Shown here piece after piece: positions 57,106-64,000 of a DNA stretch of 64,000 nucleotides; positions within the stretch are counted from its first letter, which is position 1; every line of letters begins with the position of its first letter. The position numbers and the translations under genes are program-made. Source of the DNA: Syntrophaceae bacterium UBA2280 (GTDB lineage Bacteria; Desulfobacterota; Syntrophia; Syntrophales; Smithellaceae); NCBI GenBank assembly GCA_002347685.1, contig DDWS01000066.1, positions 116,360-180,359 on the forward strand, read 5' to 3'. Under the pieces are notes generated by a model. The model saw nothing but the letters and a program-made list of their open reading frames with translations, was not told the DNA's origin and did not search any database.

Positions 57106-57453
57106 ATGAAAACGTTTTTGGTTTGCTTTTTATCCGCCGGACTGATCCTGGGCGCCGGTATGATCACCGATGCGTCGGATAAGTCCAATACCTCATCGGA
57201 CAAGAGCATCACGGAGTCCGTTACGGATACGGCAAAAGGCGTAAAAAACGAAACCGTTAAAGTTTACAAGGAAAGCAGGGACGCAGTTGTCCGCGACGTC
57301 AAGGACATGAAAGAGGATATTCCCAAAGGCTTAAAGGAAGCGAAAGATGAAGCCGTCAAAACCTCTAAAGAGGTAAAAGAGGGCGCCACGGAAGAACTCA
57401 AGGATATCCGCGACGGGCTGACCCGGCCATTTAAACCGGAAACCGAAAAATAA
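57106..57453 (+). CDS. Exported protein with 11-residue repeats
   Basis: A 115-residue protein: signal peptide (residues 1-24), a short Ser/Thr-rich spacer, then six exactly phased 11-residue units from residue 44 to 109: KGVKNETVKVY, KESRDAVVRDV, KDMKEDIPKGL, KEAKDEAVKTS, KEVKEGATEEL, KDIRDGLTRPF. Each starts with Lys and an acidic or Gly residue. Such 11-mers are typical of group 3 LEA-like and YtxH-like helical proteins and form amphipathic helices. AAAGGAGG precedes the ATG. Function unknown; protective or envelope role is inferred. Confidence 0.75.
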   Translation: MKTFLVCFLSAGLILGAGMITDASDKSNTSSDKSITESVTDTAKGVKNETVKVYKESRDAVVRDVKDMKEDIPKGLKEAKDEAVKTSKEVKEGATEELKDIRDGLTRPFKPETEK

Positions 57454-57470
57454 TTTCGAGGAACCCCACA

Positions 57471-58616
57471 TTGCATTTTTTCTCCAGATTCGCCTTTGCG
57501 GTGATCATGCCGCTTATCCTTCTGGCGCCTGTGAATACTGCAGACGCCGGTTCCATCACGCTGCATCATCCGGCAACGGTTATCGTTGAACGGATCAAAA
57601 TCAAGACACCTCTGACATTTTGCGGCGAAACCGTACCGATCGACAATCCCGACGTCAAAGAGCGCCTTGAGCGTGAGATGCTGATCTCTGTGGACAACAC
57701 GGATGATATTCTTCTTTGGCTCAAGCGCGCCAACCGCTATTTCCCGCATATTGAAAAAGTACTCAAAGCGCATGGCCTGCCGGATGATCTCAAGTACATC
57801 GCCATTGCGGAAAGTTCACTTCGTCCACAGGCGGCATCGGGCAAAGGCGCCGTCGGATACTGGCAGTTTATCGAAGCCACAGGCATGAAATACGGACTGA
57901 TGGTGAACAGCGACATCGATGAGCGCCGCAACGTTTTCACTTCTACGGAAGCCGCCGCGAAATACCTCAAAGACCTCTATACGATGTTCGGCTCCTGGAC
58001 GCTGGCCGCCGCGGCCTATAACATGGGTGAAGACGGACTGCAGGCGGAAATCATCGTTCAGAAAGTCGGCGATTACTACAGACTGCATCTTTTTCAAGAA
58101 ACCCAGCGCTATGTCTTCCGGATTCTAGCGGCTAAAATCATCATGTCCGACCCGTCCAGGTTCGGTTATGTTCTGGCCCCGGAAGATTTGTATGAACAAC
58201 GGCCATTCGATGTCGTCGAGATCACGGCCATCCAGCCGGTACCGATTCATTTAATCGCCGAAGCGGCCAATACATATTTTAAAGTGATCCGGGACCTCAA
58301 TCCGCAGTTGCGTAATTATAATCTGCCCGCGGGCAGTTATACCCTTCACATTCCCCGGGGCTCGGCCGACGGATTTCCCGACCGATACGCCAGGCTCTCC
58401 GAACAATGGCTTGCACAAAGAGACCAATTCCTCTACACGGTTCAAAAAGGCGATAATCTGTCGTCGATTGCCGCCCGCTTTAATGTGCCGCTCAGAGCAC
58501 TGATGATCTGGAATAACATCACAAACGGCAGTAGAATCCTGCCGGGAAATAAGCTCTATATCTTTTCGGACAGTTTTCAACAGATGAACAAAAACGGTGA
58601 TACGCCACCGCCGTAG
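57471..58616 (+). CDS. Lytic transglycosylase with LysM domain (MltD-like)
   Basis: Peptidoglycan-cleaving enzyme of 381 residues. A signal peptide (residues 1-26) precedes the SLT domain with the catalytic Glu in IAIAESSLRPQA, then YWQFIEATG and AAYNMGED. A LysM domain lies at about residues 322-365 (YTVQKGDNLSSIAARFNVP). Start is TTG at 57471, 18 bases after the repeat-protein stop, with GAGGAA before it, so the two may be co-expressed. Confidence 0.9.
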   Translation: MHFFSRFAFAVIMPLILLAPVNTADAGSITLHHPATVIVERIKIKTPLTFCGETVPIDNPDVKERLEREMLISVDNTDDILLWLKRANRYFPHIEKVLKAHGLPDDLKYIAIAESSLRPQAASGKGAVGYWQFIEATGMKYGLMVNSDIDERRNVFTSTEAAAKYLKDLYTMFGSWTLAAAAYNMGEDGLQAEIIVQKVGDYYRLHLFQETQRYVFRILAAKIIMSDPSRFGYVLAPEDLYEQRPFDVVEITAIQPVPIHLIAEAANTYFKVIRDLNPQLRNYNLPAGSYTLHIPRGSADGFPDRYARLSEQWLAQRDQFLYTVQKGDNLSSIAARFNVPLRALMIWNNITNGSRILPGNKLYIFSDSFQQMNKNGDTPPP

Positions 58617-58647
58617 CAACACCAACTAATAAGAACAGTATTTGGAA

Positions 58648-59532
58648 TCACCCGCCGGGCAGGGGTTCGAAGGATGAGACTTGGACCTGACGAAAACCGT
58701 AATCGAGCAGAAGCCTTGTCTGTCTTGAGCGTATTTTCGGATTTTGCGCGCCCAAAACAATGGCAATCAGTCTTTGATCACCCTTGACCGCCGTAGCGAC
58801 CATGTGGAATCCCGCGGCGCGCACATATCCGGTTTTCAGCCCGTCCACACCCGGGTAACCGCGAACCAAATCATTGCGATTGGTCAGAACCGCCGCGTCG
58901 AAAGTAAAGTTTTCCATGGAATGAATCTTCAGCGCGCCGGGAAAGCGCTTCATGTATTCACACGACAGGAGCAGAATTTCCCGCGCGGTTGTCTTTTGCC
59001 TTTTGTGCGGCAAACCGTGGGGATTGACAAAATGGGTCTGCCGCATGCCCAACTGTCTTGCCCTGAAATTCATCATATCCACAAAACGGTCCACACTGCC
59101 GCCAAAATGCTCGGCCAGCGCGACTGATGCGTCATTGGCTGAATACACAGCCATCCCCATGAGCAGATCTCCCAGAGGGACCCGCACACCTTTTTCATAC
59201 AATATTTTCGAACCCCCTGTATTCACGGCGTTGGCGCTGACCATGACAAGGTCCGAGAGGCGGGCATTTCCGGATTCAACAGCTTCATGGATTAAATACA
59301 GACTCATGATCTTCGACAAAGAAGCGGGCTGAATCAGCCTGTCTGCGTTGAACTGATACAATACCTGACCGGTCCTCATATCGACCAGCATGGCGGCTTT
59401 GACCCCCAAAGACTTCGAATCCTGTTCCGACGCGGAAGCCATTGCAGGCAAAAGCATCAGGGCGAAACCAATCCATGCGACTTTTTTAAATAATTTTATT
59501 ATCTGTGCCAGCTGATCACCCCCTCTAAGCAT
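58648..59532 (-). CDS. dacA: D-alanyl-D-alanine carboxypeptidase (PBP5/6 type)
   Basis: Penicillin-binding carboxypeptidase of 294 residues. Active-site motifs: SLSK (Ser71, Lys74), SAN (131-133) and KTG (233-235). An N-terminal hydrophobic helix (residues about 18-34) is a signal or anchor. The ATG at 59532 has no good ribosome-binding site, whereas AGAGGGGG lies just downstream, before an in-frame CTG; a non-ATG start is possible. It trims peptidoglycan stem peptides. Confidence 0.9.
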   Translation of the reverse strand: MLRGGDQLAQIIKLFKKVAWIGFALMLLPAMASASEQDSKSLGVKAAMLVDMRTGQVLYQFNADRLIQPASLSKIMSLYLIHEAVESGNARLSDLVMVSANAVNTGGSKILYEKGVRVPLGDLLMGMAVYSANDASVALAEHFGGSVDRFVDMMNFRARQLGMRQTHFVNPHGLPHKRQKTTAREILLLSCEYMKRFPGALKIHSMENFTFDAAVLTNRNDLVRGYPGVDGLKTGYVRAAGFHMVATAVKGDQRLIAIVLGAQNPKIRSRQTRLLLDYGFRQVQVSSFEPLPGG

Positions 59533-59721
59533 CTTTAATGGCGGCCGCAGGAAAGACTATATGTGCATTCAAGACCTTCCTCTGTGCTTTACATCACAAC
59601 TATGTCGATCTTACGAAATCCGGCTTCCTTTTCCTTCTTCCTCCAGTCTTTATCATGCCTCAATTCCTGCAGCGCCCGGCCGCTATCTCAGAATAGTTTC
59701 TCTTCTCGATATTTCGGTCAG
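59533..59721 (-). other. dacA leader region
   Basis: About 190 bases between the strong minus-strand promoter and dacA. A few short frames (for example MIKTGGRRKRKP at about 59657) occur but none is convincing. No hairpin with a T-tract stands out. The rest of the spacer up to 59858 holds only the promoter below. Confidence 0.35.
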
Positions 59722-59750
59722 ACTATAGAGACCGCGCTTTGCATTGTCAA
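59722..59750 (-). promoter_or_regulatory. Near-consensus sigma-70 promoter for dacA
   Basis: Minus-strand TTGACA (59750-59745), 17-base spacer, TATAGT (59727-59722). Predicted leader to dacA about 180 bases. Confidence 0.7.
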
Positions 59751-59861
59751 TACAATATTGTTGCGTTGATCTGTGATTCATGAGTTGTTTTTTTACGAAA
59801 AGTATTATAATTTATAATCTCAATACGCGATACGCATAAATACAATAATCAGGATCAGGTG

Positions 59862-60404
59862 ATGTTGAATCGTAAAAATATTGTCCGGTTTTTCACCTAT
59901 TTCTTTTCGGTTGTCTGCTTATTCTTATTATTCTCCTGCACAGGGACGAGGATCGTTAAATACGAGGATGTGGATGTAAGAAAAGAGGGTCCGCTCGCCA
60001 ACGCATATCATAAACTCATCATCCATGATTTTGAATCCGATCATAATCTGGAGAAAATTAGCACTCATGCCGTAGCGGCCTGCGAGTCCGCCACACTAAA
60101 CGAACTGCTCGAGATCGGTGCAATCCATCAAATAGAGAAATCGAAATCAAGGACACTGCGTCAGGATAACGCCCTGATCCTAAAGACCTACATCACGGCG
60201 GACGGCGCAGGCCCCACAAATCTTTCGGCGGATGTCCGCTTGATTGACGCAGCCACCGGACGAACCGTTCGTGTAAAGCATTTATCAACGGCCGGCAGGC
60301 CAACCGGAAAAACACGGACAAGCCCTGTGAAAGGGCAATCCGTTTCGACTAAACTCGGACAAATGATTGCACAGTATGTTTCCGAAACAATGGGCGGCAA
60401 CTAG
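59862..60404 (+). CDS. Lipoprotein, unknown function
   Basis: A 180-residue exported lipoprotein with a lipobox LLFSC (lipidated Cys at residue about 27) and no membrane segments beyond the signal. The mature part ends in KGQSVSTKLGQMIAQYVSETM. There is an ADVRLIDAATGRTVRVKHL stretch reminiscent of curli-assembly or DUF-type outer-membrane lipoproteins, but no family is assigned. AGGATCAGG precedes ATG 59862. Confidence 0.72.
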   Translation: MLNRKNIVRFFTYFFSVVCLFLLFSCTGTRIVKYEDVDVRKEGPLANAYHKLIIHDFESDHNLEKISTHAVAACESATLNELLEIGAIHQIEKSKSRTLRQDNALILKTYITADGAGPTNLSADVRLIDAATGRTVRVKHLSTAGRPTGKTRTSPVKGQSVSTKLGQMIAQYVSETMGGN

Positions 60405-60511
60405 AAAGTCCTCTGCAGATAGATGACTGCCTTTAAATCTTCAATACATGCGGTACCCCCTTTCACCTTTTTGCCTTCTTCCATTGCATCTGCCACCTTC
60501 TCATGATCCAT
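60401..60511 (-). CDS. Possible small protein, 36 residues
   Basis: An ATG at 60511 reads MDHEKVADAMEEGKKVKGGTACIEDLKAVIYLQRTF and stops at 60401, overlapping the 3' end of the lipoprotein gene in the opposite strand by four bases. The composition is that of a real amphipathic peptide, but no ribosome-binding site is evident. Confidence 0.25.
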   Translation of the reverse strand: MDHEKVADAMEEGKKVKGGTACIEDLKAVIYLQRTF

Positions 60512-60522
60512 GAGCATAACAC

Positions 60523-60567
60523 TTGACAAATCTGCGATTCTGTTTTAATTACTATGATTAAAATAGT
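60523..60567 (+). promoter_or_regulatory. Promoter and operator of rrf2-nadA
   Basis: TTGACA (60523-60528), 17-base spacer, TAATTA (60546-60551), then the palindrome ACTAT-GATTAAA-ATAGT (60551-60567) across the predicted start. This matches the promoter-operator of the first rrf2 gene (41090-41134) in -35, -10 and both half-sites. Confidence 0.75.
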
Positions 60568-60585
60568 CTTTAAACGGATTTGTTC

Positions 60586-61044
60586 ATGAAACTTTCCACA
60601 CGCTCAAGATATGGGGTGCGCATGATGATCGCGCTGGCTGAAACAGCCGCCGCGGGGCCTGTCTTTTTAAAAGACATCGCGGCCGGTGAAAACATCTCGG
60701 AAAAGTATCTAAGCCTGATTGTCATTCCCCTGCGGGCGGCGGGCCTGATCCGATCGATCCGGGGCGCTCACGGGGGATACATCCTGGCCAAAGCGCCGGA
60801 AGATATTTCGCTGCACGACATCCTGAAAGCCGTCGAAGAAGACACGTGCCTGGTACAATGTGTCAGTGAACCGGCCAGTTGTGACAGAGCGGCGTCCTGC
60901 CCGACACGCGACGTCTGGACCCTGCTTAGCGATACGATCAATCAGACGATTTCCGGTGTCACACTCGCGCAGCTTGTCGCCGACAAAAAAAACAAAACCG
61001 GGGGTATCGAAAAGAAACCGCGACGGGGCAAAAAGGGAGTATAG
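60586..61044 (+). CDS. Rrf2 family regulator (second copy)
   Basis: Winged-helix Rrf2 regulator of 152 residues, closely similar to the one at 40623 (both begin MKLSTRSRYGVRMM, share EKYLSLIVI-LRAAGLI and RGAHGGYILA). Cysteines CLVQC, SC and CP match. A basic tail (KKPRRGKKG) is additional. Start ATG 60586. It lies 6 bases before nadA, so it probably regulates NAD synthesis, or senses Fe-S state, which NadA needs. Confidence 0.9.
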   Translation: MKLSTRSRYGVRMMIALAETAAAGPVFLKDIAAGENISEKYLSLIVIPLRAAGLIRSIRGAHGGYILAKAPEDISLHDILKAVEEDTCLVQCVSEPASCDRAASCPTRDVWTLLSDTINQTISGVTLAQLVADKKNKTGGIEKKPRRGKKGV

Positions 61045-61050
61045 TTTTGT

Positions 61051-61956
61051 ATGGACATCCGTGAAAGAATCATAAAATTAAAAAAAGAAAGAAACGCCGT
61101 CATCCTGGCGCATAACTACCAGCTGCCGGAGGTTCAGGACATTGCCGACTTTGTCGGTGATTCGCTGGGATTGAGCATGACTGCTGCGAAAACCGACTCG
61201 GAAGTAATCGTGTTTTGCGGCGTTCACTTCATGGCGGAAACGGCAAAAATCCTGTCGCCTTCCAAAACCGTCCTGCTGCCGGACCCCAAAGCCGGCTGCC
61301 CGATGGCCGACATGATTGACGCGGAAGGGCTCACGGCGCTGCAGGCCCGGCATCCCGACGCGGTAACCCTGTGCTATGTCAACACTTCGGCGGATGTGAA
61401 AGCACATTGTGACTATTGCTGCACATCGGGCAACGCACTGAAAATGGTGCAGCATATTTTGAAAAACCACGATGAAATCATTTTTGTTCCCGACAAGTAT
61501 CTGGCACATTATGTGTCGCAGCAGGTCGGGCGGGATTTTATCGTCTGGGAAGGTTTCTGCCCGACGCATGCCCGCATCGAGCCTGATGATATTGTACGAG
61601 CCAGAGAGGCGCACCCGCAAGCCAAAGTGCTGGTGCACCCTGAATGTCCGCCGTCTTTGACCCAACTGGCCGACATGGTGGGCTCCACGGAAAAGATGTG
61701 CCACTTTGTTCACGATGACGCGGCCACAGAATTCATCATCGGCACGGAACTGGGCATCATTCACCGAATGAAAAAAGAAAATCCGTCTAAAATCTTTTAT
61801 CCGGTCTCCGACAGAGCCGTCTGCCCCAACATGAAGCGAAACACCCTGGAAAAAATTCTCTGGTCACTGACCGACATGACTTATGAAATCACGGTTCCGC
61901 AGGAAACCATGGACAAGGCCCGCGGTTCCATCGAAAGGATGCTGGAGGTTGTTTAA
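61051..61956 (+). CDS. nadA: Quinolinate synthase NadA
   Basis: Fe-S enzyme that makes quinolinate from iminoaspartate and DHAP for NAD synthesis. 301 residues, with the three cluster cysteines in CGVHFMAETAKIL, GFCPTHARI and AVCPNMKR, and the NHNY-like start AHNYQLPEVQD. nadB and nadC are not in the window. Co-transcribed with an Rrf2 gene. Confidence 0.96.
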   Translation: MDIRERIIKLKKERNAVILAHNYQLPEVQDIADFVGDSLGLSMTAAKTDSEVIVFCGVHFMAETAKILSPSKTVLLPDPKAGCPMADMIDAEGLTALQARHPDAVTLCYVNTSADVKAHCDYCCTSGNALKMVQHILKNHDEIIFVPDKYLAHYVSQQVGRDFIVWEGFCPTHARIEPDDIVRAREAHPQAKVLVHPECPPSLTQLADMVGSTEKMCHFVHDDAATEFIIGTELGIIHRMKKENPSKIFYPVSDRAVCPNMKRNTLEKILWSLTDMTYEITVPQETMDKARGSIERMLEVV

Positions 61957-62020
61957 ACCCTGCAGGGAATAACCGCTAACCTGAAGGTCGCAAACCGTTT
62001 TCCATAACTGGCTTATATTT

Positions 62021-63142
62021 ATGAAAAAAGAGTCCCTTGGAATCATTGATGCCCAATACTTTACGTTTGCCGAACCGCCGCGCCGGCTGAAGCTGCAATC
62101 GGGGCGGAGCCTCGGACCTGTCACGTTGGCGTATGAAACTTACGGTACGCTCAATGACAAGAAAACCAACGCCGTTTTGGTCTGCCACGCGCTTTCCGGA
62201 GACGCGCACGCCGCGGGGCTTTCGCCCGACGACAAAACACCCGGCTGGTGGGACGGCATGATCGGCCCGGGCAAAGCGCTCGACACCCGCCAATACTTTG
62301 TGATTTGCTCCAACGTGATCGGCGGCTGCAAGGGCAGCACCGGGCCATCGTCGATCGACCCCGAGACCGGGAAACCCTACGCGCTGGATTTTCCCATGAT
62401 CACCATTGCCGATATGGTGGAGGCGCAAAGGAATCTGATTGATCACCTGGGCATTGAAAAGCTTTTATGCGTCATCGGCGGCTCGATGGGCGGTATGCAG
62501 GCGCTGCAATGGGCGTCGGCCCACCCCGACCGCGTGCTCTCGGCTATTCCCATCGCCACGGCGCTGAAACATTCGCCGCAGCAAATCGCCTTCAACGAGG
62601 TCATCCGCCAGTCGATCATGGCGGACCCCGCCTGGCGGAAAGGCTATTACTACGAGCACGGCCAGCCGGAAAACGGCCTGGCGGTCGCGCGGATGATCGG
62701 ACACATCACCTTCATGAGCGACCAGTCCATGGAAAAAAAGTTTTCGCGTAAACTCAAAAAGGAAAACCTCAGCTTTCAATTTACCGACGACTTTGAAGTG
62801 GAAGGGTACCTGCGTTATCGCGGCTACAATTTCGTCAAGCGCTTTGATGCCAATTCCTATTTGTATATCACAAAAGCGCTGGACTATTTCGACCTCTCCG
62901 GGGACAGCTTTCTGGCAGAGATCAAAAAAACCACAGTTCGCTTTCTGGTCATTTCGTTTAAGTCCGACTGGCTGTACCCCCCCTACCAGTCCCAGGAAAT
63001 CGTCAGGCTTTTAAAGCGCAAGCACGGTTACACAACATATTCCGATCTGACCTCCACTTATGGTCATGACGCTTTTCTGATTGAAGTCGAAGACGAAACC
63101 CGTCTGATCAAGAATTTTCTCGCTCACATACCCCAAAATTAA
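62021..63142 (+). CDS. metX: Homoserine O-acetyltransferase MetX
   Basis: Alpha/beta-hydrolase-fold acyltransferase of 373 residues, activating homoserine for methionine synthesis. Nucleophile Ser in GGSMGGMQALQW, acid in SDWLYPPYQ, His in YGHDAFL. Length fits MetX, and its partner MetY is at 38.2 kb. metW follows 17 bases downstream. Acetyl or succinyl specificity cannot be read with certainty. Confidence 0.96.
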   Translation: MKKESLGIIDAQYFTFAEPPRRLKLQSGRSLGPVTLAYETYGTLNDKKTNAVLVCHALSGDAHAAGLSPDDKTPGWWDGMIGPGKALDTRQYFVICSNVIGGCKGSTGPSSIDPETGKPYALDFPMITIADMVEAQRNLIDHLGIEKLLCVIGGSMGGMQALQWASAHPDRVLSAIPIATALKHSPQQIAFNEVIRQSIMADPAWRKGYYYEHGQPENGLAVARMIGHITFMSDQSMEKKFSRKLKKENLSFQFTDDFEVEGYLRYRGYNFVKRFDANSYLYITKALDYFDLSGDSFLAEIKKTTVRFLVISFKSDWLYPPYQSQEIVRLLKRKHGYTTYSDLTSTYGHDAFLIEVEDETRLIKNFLAHIPQN

Positions 63143-63159
63143 CCCGAAAGAACCTGACT

Positions 63160-63741
63160 ATGAAATTGGATCATCAAATCATTGCAGACGTCATCACCGA
63201 AGAGGCTCATGTGCTCGACCTGGGCTGCGGTGAGGGTGAACTTCTCGCTTATTTACGACAACAAAAAAAGGCGCAGGTGCAGGGAATCGAACTAGACGAG
63301 GACCAGATGCACGCTTGTGTGGTAAAAGGCCTCACTGTCCTGCAAGGCGATATCGAAAGCGGTCTTGTGGATTATCCCGACGCTTGTTTTGATTACGTGA
63401 TTCTCAACCAGATCATGCAAGAAATCCGCAAAGCGGATTTTGTGTTGCAGGAATCACTGCGTGTCGGGCACAGGGTCATTGTCGGGTTTCCCAACTTCGC
63501 ACACTGGTCGGTGCGCCTGGCTTTGACTTTCTCCGGCCGGACGCCGATCAACGACGCCCTTCCTTATTACTGGTTTGAGACACCCAATGTGCGTTTCCTC
63601 TCCATCCGTGACTTTATTGATTACTGTAAAAAGAAGGATATTCGGATTGAAAAGCAATTCTTCCTGGGCAAGCAGGGCACCATTTCTTTTCTGCCAAATT
63701 TGCTGGCGCAAAACGCCATCTTCGTTATTTCAAAAAAATAA
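63160..63741 (+). CDS. metW: Methionine biosynthesis protein MetW
   Basis: A 193-residue methyltransferase-like protein: VLDLGCGEGELLAYL and the family segment VGFPNFAHWSVRLALTFSGRTP. MetW nearly always follows metX, and it is needed for methionine synthesis in several bacteria, probably by assisting MetX. Co-transcribed with metX. Confidence 0.95.
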   Translation: MKLDHQIIADVITEEAHVLDLGCGEGELLAYLRQQKKAQVQGIELDEDQMHACVVKGLTVLQGDIESGLVDYPDACFDYVILNQIMQEIRKADFVLQESLRVGHRVIVGFPNFAHWSVRLALTFSGRTPINDALPYYWFETPNVRFLSIRDFIDYCKKKDIRIEKQFFLGKQGTISFLPNLLAQNAIFVISKK

Positions 63742-63756
63742 ACCGGAGTATAGTCT

Positions 63757-64000
63757 ATGGAAAAAAAGATACTGACATCGAACACGATTGGGGCTGTCGG
63801 CCCCTATTCCCTGGCTGTTGAGGCAGGCGGTTTGATTTTCATATCAGGCCAGTTGCCGGTTTTACCTGAAACGGGTGAAATCATCACCGAGGTGAAAGCC
63901 GCGTCATTCCAGGCGCTCACCAATTTGCGAACCATTTTGCAGGACAACGGCCTGACGCTTGATCATATTATCAAAACGACGATCTATTTAACGAACATGG
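63757..64000 (+). CDS. RidA family protein (3' end outside window)
   Basis: 81 codons of a RidA (YjgF) deaminase are visible, starting MEKKILTSNTIGAVGPYSLAVEAGG, with FISGQLP and AASFQALTNLRTIL. RidA removes reactive enamine/imine intermediates from PLP enzymes, which fits near methionine genes. Starts 15 bases after metW; the window ends before the conserved Arg and Glu residues. Confidence 0.93.
   Translation, partial: MEKKILTSNTIGAVGPYSLAVEAGGLIFISGQLPVLPETGEIITEVKAASFQALTNLRTILQDNGLTLDHIIKTTIYLTNM

Noticed and set aside
59563..59769. 68-codon frame upstream of dacA
   Set aside because: It covers the dacA leader and promoter in the opposite direction and is Ser/Phe-rich with no motif.

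Overview
The window looks like a chromosomal segment of an anaerobic Desulfobacterota (former Deltaproteobacteria), perhaps Syntrophales-like. That placement is inferred from gene content: a class III anaerobic ribonucleotide reductase with its activase, a PEP-CTERM exported protein behind a sigma-54-type promoter, Rrf2 regulators with a Cys cluster, a large multi-PAS hybrid kinase and an arsenic/disulfide cluster. No rRNA, tRNA or CRISPR array was seen. Most of it is ordinary housekeeping DNA with a few unusual loci.

Layout. 1-11.3 kb: 3' part of a divergent EF-G, a MoCo gene (mog), an RNA-processing/HIT/phosphoesterase group, two convergent membrane-plus-TPR genes (B-box-like zinc finger protein and rhomboid protease), ligA and acyP, and metK. 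metK sits behind a candidate SAM-II riboswitch followed by an intrinsic terminator. 11.8-17.2 kb: an orphan gene, an alpha/beta hydrolase, an SDR, a methyltransferase and a GAF-HD-GYP protein. 17.2-21.7 kb: the anaerobic ribonucleotide reductase genes nrdD and nrdG, separated by an IscB element (IscB nuclease plus omega/HEARO RNA) and controlled by a promoter with two NrdR boxes. 21.8-29.6 kb: methyltransferases, a nitronate monooxygenase-like enzyme, a pseudouridine synthase, an SDR, a PfkB kinase and a lone biotin carboxylase. 29.8-37.1 kb: a four-gene phosphorelay (response regulator, 1823-residue hybrid kinase, separate Hpt protein, response regulator).

37.2-41.1 kb: a sulfur operon on the minus strand (rrf2, mnmA, metY, cysK). 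41.4-43.6 kb: a small orphan protein, a PEP-CTERM protein, an FmdB zinc ribbon and dodecin. 43.7-50.6 kb: an eleven-gene minus-strand arsenic and thiol-redox cluster led by an ArsR repressor with a perfect palindromic operator: small thioredoxin, exported thioredoxin, CcdA, ArsC, Acr3, VKOR-DsbA fusion, Trx-like hybrid, glutaredoxin, ArsP-like permease and rhodanese. 50.7-60.4 kb: a SIR2-like protein, a PagL-like outer-membrane protein, an ABC-F ATPase, a CNT-type transporter, an MBL hydrolase, an exported 11-mer repeat protein, a LysM transglycosylase, a DD-carboxypeptidase and a lipoprotein. 60.5-64 kb: a second Rrf2 regulator with nadA, then metX, metW and the start of a RidA gene.

Methionine, cysteine and SAM metabolism recur (metK, metX, metW, metY, cysK, mnmA) with two layers of control: a SAM-sensing RNA and Rrf2 repressors. 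The two Rrf2 genes, 20 kb apart, have nearly the same promoter and operator. Three intergenic spacers carry short degenerate tandem arrays with a period of exactly 7 bases. The most interesting items are the IscB/omega-RNA insertion, the SAM-II-like element outside its usual range, the shared Rrf2 operator, the arsenic/disulfide cluster and the heptamer arrays.
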